NCBI GenBank assembly: GCA_035456985.1
Contig: DATICE010000135.1
Coordinates: 1 to 11,332, forward strand
Reading direction: 5' to 3'
Length of the DNA stretch: 11,332 nt
From: SG8-41 sp035456985
GTDB taxonomy: Bacteria; Pseudomonadota; Gammaproteobacteria; Burkholderiales; SG8-41
This document shows, in pieces, positions 1-5,837 of the stretch (position 1 is the first letter of the stretch; every line of letters begins with the position of its first letter). The position numbers and the translations under genes were made by a program. The notes under the pieces were generated by a model. The model worked only from the letters and a program-made list of their open reading frames with translations. It did no database searches and was not told the DNA's origin.

Positions 1-2823
1 ATTCTCGATACCGCCCCCGAGCCGGGTTTTGACCGGCTGGCGAAGCTGGCTGCGCAGATCTGCGAGGCACCCTACGCCGCGATCACCTTCATCGACGGCG
101 ACCGGCAATTCTTCAAGGCGAAGGTCGGATTCACCGGTGTCGAAGTACCGGATACGCCGGCGTTCTGCGGCTACGCGATTCGTCAATCGGATATTTTCGT
201 CGTGCCGGACGCCACGAAGGACAAACGCTTCGCGGCCCATCCGCTGGTCACGGGCGCCGCCCACGTGCGCTTTTACGCGGGCGTGCCGCTCACCACGGCT
301 GATGGCGACGCGCTCGGCACGCTCTGCGTGCTCGATCGAGCGCCCCGTCCTCTCAGGCAGGAGCAGGCCGACGCGCTGCGTGTGCTGGGCGCCGAGGTCG
401 TTACCGAGCTGGAGCTGCGCAGAACGCGCCAGGAACTTGCGGAGGGCAGGTTCGGCCAGGAAGCCGTGTCGAGCGCGCGCTACCGGGCAGACGTGTTCCT
501 GCGCTCCCTGGTGGAAGGCACGATCGTCTCGACCGGCGGTGATTTCTTGCGCGAGCTCGTGCGCCACGTCGCGGCGGCGCTGGGCATACGCTATGCCTTC
601 GTGGGCTTCCTCCTCCCCGAATCCCGCATTCGCACGCTCGCCTTCTGGAAGGGCAACGGCTATCTGGACACGGTCGAGTACAGCCTCGAAGGCACGCCCT
701 GCAAGAAGGTGATTGATGAGGGCGCAACCTGCCACTACGCGCAGGACGTGCAGCAATTGTTTCCCGCCGACCATGACCTGGTAACGCTCGGTGTGACGAG
801 TTATCTGGCGGTCCCGTTGAAAGACCCGAGAGGAGAAGTGCTCGGTCATCTGGTTGCAATGGACGTGAAGCCGATGACGCTGACGGAGGACGAAATCAAC
901 GTCTTCAAGCTGCTCGGTGAGCGCGCCGGGGTCGAGATCAACCGCCAGGTCATGGAGGCGTCCCTCGAGAAGCGCGCGGCGACGCTGCGAGCCATCTTCG
1001 AGGGGACGGCGAGCGAGGTGGGCGCCGGATTTTTCCGCTCGCTGGTGAAGAACCTCGCGGAGGCGCTGGGCGTGAAGTACGCATTCGTGTCCGAGTTCTG
1101 CGTGGATCGGGCGAAGGTGCGCACGCTGGCGTTCTGGGCGGGCGACCGCTTCACGGACAATATCGAATACGCCATCGTCCATACGCCGTGCGAAAGGGTG
1201 CTGGCCGGCGAGCTGTACCATTGCGCGGAACAGGTGGCCGACCGGTTTCCCGGCCACAAGCAGGCGCTGGACGATCTCGCGGTCGCGAGCTATCTGGCGA
1301 TTCCCGTCACGAATTCGAGTGCCCAGGTGCTGGGGCATCTGGCGGTCATGGACGTGAAGCCCATGCCGCTCGATCAGTTCGATCTTTCCGTCTTCCGGAT
1401 ATTCGGCGCGCGCGCCGGCGCGGAGCTTGAACGCACCCACCTGGAAGCGACGTTGAAGGATAACGAAGAGCGGCTGCGCGATCTGTTCGACGAGGCGCCG
1501 ATCGCCTACGTCCACGAAGGACTCGATTCCCGGTTTATCCGCGCCAATCGCACGGCGCTGAAGACCCTGGGCATCACGCCGGATCAGATCGAGGGCACCT
1601 ACGGCAAGACTTTCATTCCCGATACGCCGGACGCGCAGCGCCGTTTGAAGGAGGCGTTCGACTCGATCGGACGCGGCACGGACACCAGCGGCGTGGTGCT
1701 CGAACTGCGTCGTCGGGACAACGGCAAGCCGCTGTGGATACAGTGGTGGTCGCGGCCCGACCCCAGCGGCACCTACACCCGCACGATGTTCCTCGATATT
1801 ACCGATCGCGTGCTGATGGAGCGGGAGAAGGCGCGGCTCGAGGCACAGAACCTCTACCTGCAGGAAGAGATCAAGGTCAGCCACAACTTCGAGGAGCTGG
1901 TCGGATCGTCCCCATCGCTGAAGAAGGTCCTGAGCAGCGTGGAGCGCGTGGCGCCGACCGAGTCGACCGTGCTGATCACCGGCGAGACCGGAACCGGCAA
2001 GGAGCTGATCGCCCGCGCCATCCACAATCTAAGTGCGCGCAAGGACCGGCCGCTGGTCAAGGTCAACTGCGCGGCGATTCCGTCGGGACTCATCGAAAGT
2101 GAGCTGTTTGGCCATGAGAAGGGCGCCTTTACGGGCGCCCTCGCGCGCAGGATCGGCCGCTTCGAACTCGCCGACAAGGGGACCCTGTTTCTCGACGAGA
2201 TCGGCGACCTGCCGCTCGATCTGCAATCCAAGCTGCTGCGCGTGCTGCAGGAGGGTGAGTTCGAGCGGGTCGGAGGCGCCGGGACAATCAAAGTGAACGT
2301 GCGCCTGATCGCGGCCACCAACCGGGATCTGGCCAGGCTCCTGAAATCCGGTCATTACCGCCCCGATTTGTATTATCGGCTCAATGTATTTCCCGTTCAC
2401 TTGCCGCCGCTGCGCGAACGCGAGGGTGATCTGCCGCAGTTAGCGCAGTATTTCGTGCACAAGTATGCGGCCGCGCAGGGCAAGAAAATCGAGCGGATTC
2501 CCGAACGCTTCTGGACGGCGCTGCGGCGGCATCACTGGCCCGGAAACATCCGCGAGCTTCAGCATGTAATCGAGCGTGCCGTGATCGTCACCGAAGGTCC
2601 CGAACTGGCCGCGGTGGATTGGCTGGCCACGCCCGGCCAGACAGCGGAAGGCGGGCAGCTGCCGACGCTCGAGGAACTCGAACGCGACCATATCGTTCGG
2701 GTGCTGGAGCACGCCAACTGGCGCGTCAGTGGCGACAAGGGCGCGGCAGCCATTCTGGGGCTCAAGCCCACCACGCTCGAAGCACGCATGAAGAAGCTCG
2801 GCATTACGCGCGCTGCGAAGTAG
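1..2823 (+). CDS. Sigma-54-dependent activator, GAF-GAF-GAF-PAS-AAA+-Fis HTH (5' partial)
   Basis: This is a bacterial enhancer-binding protein that would use ATP hydrolysis to open sigma-54 RNA polymerase promoters. The frame is open from base 1, and its first residues (ILDTAPEPGFDRL) look like the N-terminal part of a GAF domain, so only a short N-terminus is missing; the internal ATG at 202 is not the start. Of 940 visible residues, GAF1 covers about 1-142, GAF2 about 175-315, GAF3 about 335-477 and PAS about 488-607. The AAA+ domain, about 632-860, has Walker A GETGTGKE (661-668), the sigma-54 contact loop GAFTGA (708-713) and Walker B LFLDEIGD (DE at 732-733). A Fis-type HTH ends the protein (about 897-940). 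No receiver domain is visible, so control is probably by ligand or redox sensing, as in FhlA/NorR-type activators. GAF2 and GAF3 closely resemble each other and keep a TPC motif (Cys 234 and 397). The ligand is unknown. Confidence 0.93.
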   Translation: MLDTAPEPGFDRLAKLAAQICEAPYAAITFIDGDRQFFKAKVGFTGVEVPDTPAFCGYAIRQSDIFVVPDATKDKRFAAHPLVTGAAHVRFYAGVPLTTADGDALGTLCVLDRAPRPLRQEQADALRVLGAEVVTELELRRTRQELAEGRFGQEAVSSARYRADVFLRSLVEGTIVSTGGDFLRELVRHVAAALGIRYAFVGFLLPESRIRTLAFWKGNGYLDTVEYSLEGTPCKKVIDEGATCHYAQDVQQLFPADHDLVTLGVTSYLAVPLKDPRGEVLGHLVAMDVKPMTLTEDEINVFKLLGERAGVEINRQVMEASLEKRAATLRAIFEGTASEVGAGFFRSLVKNLAEALGVKYAFVSEFCVDRAKVRTLAFWAGDRFTDNIEYAIVHTPCERVLAGELYHCAEQVADRFPGHKQALDDLAVASYLAIPVTNSSAQVLGHLAVMDVKPMPLDQFDLSVFRIFGARAGAELERTHLEATLKDNEERLRDLFDEAPIAYVHEGLDSRFIRANRTALKTLGITPDQIEGTYGKTFIPDTPDAQRRLKEAFDSIGRGTDTSGVVLELRRRDNGKPLWIQWWSRPDPSGTYTRTMFLDITDRVLMEREKARLEAQNLYLQEEIKVSHNFEELVGSSPSLKKVLSSVERVAPTESTVLITGETGTGKELIARAIHNLSARKDRPLVKVNCAAIPSGLIESELFGHEKGAFTGALARRIGRFELADKGTLFLDEIGDLPLDLQSKLLRVLQEGEFERVGGAGTIKVNVRLIAATNRDLARLLKSGHYRPDLYYRLNVFPVHLPPLREREGDLPQLAQYFVHKYAAAQGKKIERIPERFWTALRRHHWPGNIRELQHVIERAVIVTEGPELAAVDWLATPGQTAEGGQLPTLEELERDHIVRVLEHANWRVSGDKGAAAILGLKPTTLEARMKKLGITRAAK

Positions 2824-2852
2824 TACCGGCTCTCCCCTTACTCCCGATTCGA

Positions 2853-2900
2853 TCCCAAAATCGTTTCCCAATGAATTGGGAGGCTCCCAATATTTTGGGA
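2853..2900. promoter_or_regulatory. Palindrome cluster, candidate upstream activating sequence (UAS)
   Basis: Two 16-bp palindromes lie 19 bp apart centre to centre: TCCCAATGAATTGGGA (2866-2881, arms 7+7) and TCCCAATATTTTGGGA (2885-2900, arms 6+6). A further half-site, TCCCAAAAT at 2853-2861, is an exact inverted match to ATTTTGGGA at 2892-2900. The cluster sits directly behind the activator gene and about 100-150 bp upstream of a sigma-54 promoter, the usual place for enhancer sites. Binding by the neighbouring activator is inferred from position and symmetry. The same arms could also form a hairpin, but no T-tract follows, so an ordinary terminator is unlikely. Confidence 0.7.
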
Positions 2901-2954
2901 CTGCAGCCTTCGCGGTCGTCCGTACCCCGCGCGGTAGCCGCGGCGGATTTTTCA

Positions 2955-2967
2955 ATGCAATCCGTTA
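2955..2967 (+). promoter_or_regulatory. Possible IHF-binding site
   Basis: The stretch ATGCAATCCGTTA matches 7 of the 9 fixed positions of the IHF consensus WATCAANNNNTTR and lies in a locally AT-rich segment between the palindromes and the sigma-54 promoter. IHF commonly bends DNA at this place in sigma-54 systems. The match is partial, so this is only a candidate. Confidence 0.3.
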
Positions 2968-2999
2968 GTTATTGACTAATTTCGGCCTCGTCAGCTTCC

Positions 3000-3015
3000 T
3001 GGCATCGCTATTGCT
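3000..3015 (+). promoter_or_regulatory. Sigma-54 (-24/-12) promoter
   Basis: TGGCATCGCTATTGCT matches the sigma-54 consensus TGGCAC-G-N4-TTGCW. The GG (3001-3002) and GC (3013-3014) are exactly 12 bases apart, as required. Transcription would start near 3026, leaving a leader of about 30 nt that contains the AAAGGAG ribosome-binding site at 3041-3047. It drives the STAS, ECF sigma and anti-sigma genes. Together with the upstream palindromes this forms a complete sigma-54 control region. Confidence 0.75.
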
Positions 3016-3058
3016 CTATACCGTTGTGACGATAGAACACAAAGGAGTGGCGACAGTG

Positions 3059-3328
3059 ATGCTCAAGATTACCAAGACCCTGGAAAGCGAGCGCGATGTT
3101 CTGCTCATGCTGGAGGGAAAGATTACCGGAGAATGGGCCGCCTTGCTCGATGGCGTCTGCAACAGCTATCTCCTCGAAGAGGTGGATGTCCAATTGGATT
3201 GCGCGCACGTGGATTTCGTCGATGCCAGGGGCGTCGAGGTCTTGAAAAACTTCCCGCGCGAGCATGTCACTTTGATGAACGCACCTGGCTTTGTCACTCA
3301 ACTTCTTCTGAACGGAGATCGGCCATGA
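3059..3328 (+). CDS. Small STAS-domain protein (anti-sigma antagonist-like)
   Basis: This 89-residue soluble protein has the pattern of a STAS domain: an early beta-strand ending LEGKITGEW, a central strand leading into VDFVDARGVEVL, and a final strand and helix. STAS proteins of the SpoIIAA type bind partner regulators, often anti-sigma factors. The loop that carries the phosphorylated serine in SpoIIAA (DSSG) reads D55-A-R-G58 here, so regulation by serine phosphorylation is unlikely. AAAGGAG at 3041-3047 serves ATG 3059; GTG 3056, one codon earlier, is equally possible. An in-frame TTG at 2972 is rejected because the sigma-54 promoter would lie inside the gene. The stop overlaps the next start by 4 bases (ATGA), so the protein is probably made together with the ECF sigma factor. 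Its partner, perhaps the anti-sigma factor two genes on, is inferred only. Confidence 0.75.
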   Translation: MLKITKTLESERDVLLMLEGKITGEWAALLDGVCNSYLLEEVDVQLDCAHVDFVDARGVEVLKNFPREHVTLMNAPGFVTQLLLNGDRP

Positions 3329-4158
3329 CCGCACACGCCATGACCTATGGGGAACCGCTCTGCCACATTGAGCACGCGAGCCGGGAGCCCGCGCCCGCCA
3401 GGGTATCCGGCACCGCGAAAAGCGACAGCCAACTGATCGCCAGGCTCCGGCAAGGCGATGAGAGCGCCTTCGAAGCACTGGTGAAGCAGAGCCACGGCGC
3501 CCTGATCAGGATGGCCATGAGATACGTGGCCGACCGCGACACGGCTGAGGAAGTGGTGCAGGATACCTGGATGGCCGTGATCGACGGCATCAGCCGGTTT
3601 GAAGGCCGGTCTTCACTGGAAAGCTGGATATTTGCGATTCTGATTCACAAGGCCAAGGATCGCGGCGTCCGGGAAAGCAGGCATATTACGTTCTCTGCCT
3701 TCGAATCGCACGATGACGAAGGGGAAGAAGCGGTGGACCCGGCCCGCTTTCACGCATCCGGCGAGCTGGCCGGCCATTGGGCCCTGCCGCCACAGCCCTG
3801 GAACGAACAGACTCCCGAGAGACTGCTGGCATCACGGCAGGCCTTCGAAGCGCTGAGCAACGCCGTCGATGAATTGCCGGCGGGATTGCGCGACGTGCTC
3901 GTGCTCAAGGACGTGGAAGGCCTCGAATCCCAAGAGATATGCAAGCGCCTGAAGATCACCGATACTAACCTGTATGTGCGGCTGCACCGCGCGCGCGAGC
4001 GGGTGCGGCAGGCGGTGGAGATTTCACTGCACGGGAACGGCCATCGCGATGTAAGTACTTGCGGCTTTGCCACACTTATGAGCATTGCCCAGGCGATATC
4101 GAGAAAGCCTTGCCCACTGAACGAAAAGCGGGCCGAATCCCGTGCCGGGAGCTGGTAA
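3325..4158 (+). CDS. ECF-type RNA polymerase sigma factor
   Basis: This is a group 4 (ECF) sigma factor that would direct RNA polymerase to its own promoter set. Of 277 residues, the first 35 are a low-complexity leader. Sigma region 2 (about 37-115) includes the core-binding helix DTAEEVVQDTW and the SLESWIFAI helix. A variable linker rich in acidic and tryptophan residues follows. Region 4 (about 170-230) begins near ELPAGLRDVL (E183) and has its helix-turn-helix around SQEICKRLKITDTNLYVRLH. The start at 3325 has CGGAG 8 bases upstream and overlaps the preceding stop (ATGA). After region 4 there is an unusual tail of about 45 residues that overlaps the anti-sigma gene by up to 100 bases; similar sigma factors usually end soon after region 4. 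A sigma-54 promoter ahead of the operon suggests this ECF factor is made only on demand, like HrpL in plant pathogens. Confidence 0.9.
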   Translation: MTAHAMTYGEPLCHIEHASREPAPARVSGTAKSDSQLIARLRQGDESAFEALVKQSHGALIRMAMRYVADRDTAEEVVQDTWMAVIDGISRFEGRSSLESWIFAILIHKAKDRGVRESRHITFSAFESHDDEGEEAVDPARFHASGELAGHWALPPQPWNEQTPERLLASRQAFEALSNAVDELPAGLRDVLVLKDVEGLESQEICKRLKITDTNLYVRLHRARERVRQAVEISLHGNGHRDVSTCGFATLMSIAQAISRKPCPLNEKRAESRAGSW

Positions 4159-4382
4159 AGCAGGGGACCGAGTTCCTCGAAGATCGCTTGCCTGCCGCCT
4201 CGAGAGTCGAGATCTGGCGCCATCTCGAGTCTTGCGCGTCGTGCCGCACCTATGTGGAGCAACTGGCCCTGGTAAGGGATAGCTTGCGCAATCTGCAGGT
4301 CCCGCAGATGCCGGATCGCATGCGCAAGAAACTGCTGCAGCGCCTTGCACGCCTGGCTCGCGAAAGCGACGATCCCGCGTAG
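4059..4382 (+). CDS. Soluble zinc-finger (zf-HC2) anti-sigma factor
   Basis: This small protein (107 residues from TTG 4059) has the signature of a zinc-binding anti-sigma domain: IPC29-REL, the helix TEFLEDRLP, then H55-LES-C59-AS-C62, giving the Cys plus HxxxCxxC ligand set. Such proteins bind and silence the ECF sigma factor encoded just upstream. No membrane segment is visible, so it should act in the cytoplasm. The C-terminus is a basic helix (DRMRKKLLQRLARLAR). The start is uncertain: no ATG or GTG precedes the domain in frame, TTG 4059 has only a weak ribosome site, and TTG 4110 after GAGAAA would give 90 residues and match usual family length better. It overlaps the sigma gene by 100 or 49 bases accordingly. 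The conserved finger may sense redox or metal, but this is not shown. Confidence 0.8.
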   Translation: MRLCHTYEHCPGDIEKALPTERKAGRIPCRELVKQGTEFLEDRLPAASRVEIWRHLESCASCRTYVEQLALVRDSLRNLQVPQMPDRMRKKLLQRLARLARESDDPA

Positions 4383-4414
4383 AGCTGAGGCGCGCGCGAA
4401 TCCTTGAGGTCCTC

Positions 4415-4434
4415 GACGCTGCCGCGGCGGCGTC
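4415..4434. repeat. GC-rich inverted repeat after the anti-sigma gene
   Basis: GACGCTGC and GCGGCGTC pair over 8 bp with one G-T wobble around a CGCG loop. It lies 32 bases after the anti-sigma stop and ahead of bdhA. It could end or slow transcription between the two operons, but no T-tract follows, so it does not look like a standard intrinsic terminator. Confidence 0.35.
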
Positions 4435-4552
4435 ACCCCGGTGAATGTAAGCTGGAGACATTTTCCCCGACCAACGCGTATGCTGAGACTTGCCATTCGT
4501 CCGGCTTGAGCCAGGGCGTGAGGGTCCGGCCAATTTTTCGAGGGGGGTCATC

Positions 4553-5338
4553 ATGTTAAACGGCAAAAAGACGGCTCTGGTAACCGGGTCCACCAGCGGC
4601 ATCGGGCAGGGCATCGCCGAGACGCTCGCCGCCGGCGGCGCCAATATCATTCTCAACGGCTTCGGGCGCGCCGACGACATCGAGGCGCTGCGCGCGAAGA
4701 TCGAGAAGGACCACGGCGTTGCCGTGCGCTACGACGGCGCCGACATGAGCAAGCCGGCCGCCATCGAAGCGATGGTCAAGAAAGCCATTTCGGAGTTCGG
4801 CGCGGTCGATATCCTCGTCAACAACGCCGGAATCCAGCATGTCGCGCCGATCGACGAGTTTCCGGTCGAAAAATGGGACGCGATCATGGCGATCAACCTG
4901 AGCGCCGCCTTCCATACCATCCGGCACGCGTTGCCGAAGATGAAGAGCCGCAAGTGGGGGCGCATCATCAACATCGCCTCGGCGCACGCGCTGGCGGCCT
5001 CCCCCTACAAATCGGCGTACGTGGCGGCCAAGCACGGCATCGCCGGCCTCACCAAGACCGTCGCGCTGGAAGTGGCGGAGCTCGGCATCACCGCGAACGC
5101 GGTCTGTCCCGGCTACGTGCTGACGCCGCTCGTCGAAAAGCAGATTCCGGACACCGCCAAAGCGCGCGGCATCACCGAAGAGCAGGTGATAAAGGACGTG
5201 CTGCTTGCGGCGCAGCCAACCAAGCAGTTCGTCACCGTTTCGCAGGTCGCTTCGCTCACGGCCTACCTTGCGAGCGATCTGGCGGCATCGGTGACGGGCG
5301 CCATCATACCGGTCGATGGCGGCTGGACCGCGCACTAG
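4553..5338 (+). CDS. bdhA: 3-hydroxybutyrate dehydrogenase
   Basis: This enzyme interconverts (R)-3-hydroxybutyrate and acetoacetate with NAD(H), the step that feeds monomers from polyhydroxybutyrate into central metabolism. It is a classical short-chain dehydrogenase of 261 residues, the normal length. The NAD-binding motif is TGSTSGIG (11-18), followed by NNAG (90-93), and the catalytic set is N115, S143, Y156 and K160. The substrate-pocket segment IQHVAPI (94-100) and the long CPGYVLTPLVEKQIPDTA stretch are hallmarks of bacterial BDH rather than of general SDR enzymes. The start at ATG 4553 is chosen because AGGGGGG lies at 4541-4547 and the fold begins at once; an upstream in-frame TTG at 4490 would add 21 unrelated residues. 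It is the first gene of a tight operon, with the next gene 16 bases on. The protein is cytoplasmic. Confidence 0.93.
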   Translation: MLNGKKTALVTGSTSGIGQGIAETLAAGGANIILNGFGRADDIEALRAKIEKDHGVAVRYDGADMSKPAAIEAMVKKAISEFGAVDILVNNAGIQHVAPIDEFPVEKWDAIMAINLSAAFHTIRHALPKMKSRKWGRIINIASAHALAASPYKSAYVAAKHGIAGLTKTVALEVAELGITANAVCPGYVLTPLVEKQIPDTAKARGITEEQVIKDVLLAAQPTKQFVTVSQVASLTAYLASDLAASVTGAIIPVDGGWTAH

Positions 5339-5354
5339 TCGGGAGGAGAGATCC

Positions 5355-5837
5355 ATGGCGCGCTTCGATCAATTGTCCTGCCACGAGTATCTGGAAACGT
5401 TTCTCGCCGGCTCGCGGCGATACTTTTCAATGAACCTGGACCGGCAGACTCAGCCCGAGCCGCGCGACGATGATTTCGAGATCGTCCAGGTCATCGGAGG
5501 CTTCAAGCTCCTCGACGGTTCGTCGCGCGAACGCGTCTACTGGCGGCGGGATCGGGCACCGCTCGCGCCCGGGTTCTACTTCGTGAAAGTCGCGACCGGA
5601 TTCGTAGCCCGGAAGTTCAGCGAGGACGCCGTGTTTCGCGGGCCGTTCAGGCGGCGGCAGGAAGCCGGGGACGCCCTCCAGCGGTTCATGATGCGGGTCC
5701 AATTCCGCAATCAGCACCAGCGGAGCGTGCCGGTCCGGCCCGCGTTAACGCAAGCTCGGCAACGTCCGGAGCCGATGGATTGGCGGGGATTCGGCGAGAA
5801 CACGGTTTCCGTTCAGGCACATGGAGGCCCGGCATGA
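5355..5837 (+). CDS. Uncharacterised 160-aa protein in the bdhA-patatin operon
   Basis: I do not recognise a named family. A strong GGAGGAGA at 5342-5349 precedes ATG 5355, and the gene ends in a 4-base ATGA overlap with the patatin gene, so it is surely translated and coupled to it. The 160 residues have no signal peptide or membrane segment. A central part (about 40-115) looks folded, with strands around VIGGFKLLDG and GFYFVKVATGFVARKF and then FRGPFRRRQEAGDALQRF, which resembles small modules with a GPF-x-R-x-EA turn. The last 45 residues are basic and rich in Q, R and P, probably disordered. The position suggests a partner or regulator of the dehydrogenase or lipase, possibly granule- or membrane-surface related, but that is a guess. 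Confidence 0.75.
   Translation: MARFDQLSCHEYLETFLAGSRRYFSMNLDRQTQPEPRDDDFEIVQVIGGFKLLDGSSRERVYWRRDRAPLAPGFYFVKVATGFVARKFSEDAVFRGPFRRRQEAGDALQRFMMRVQFRNQHQRSVPVRPALTQARQRPEPMDWRGFGENTVSVQAHGGPA

Noticed and set aside
202..2823. Start of the sigma-54 activator at ATG 202
   Set aside because: The frame is open to base 1 and codes for the beginning of the first GAF domain, so the gene starts outside the window.
2972..3058. Longer STAS protein starting at TTG 2972 with a hydrophobic N-terminus
   Set aside because: The sigma-54 promoter and the AAAGGAG ribosome site lie inside this extension; the STAS fold starts right after 3059.
3133..3324. Longer ECF sigma factor starting at 3133
   Set aside because: This part overlaps the STAS gene in another frame and shows no sigma homology; ATG 3325 has a ribosome site and the typical ATGA overlap.
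4490..4552. N-terminal extension of BdhA from TTG 4490
   Set aside because: A strong AGGGGGG sits just before ATG 4553, where the Rossmann fold begins, and the shorter form has the normal family length.
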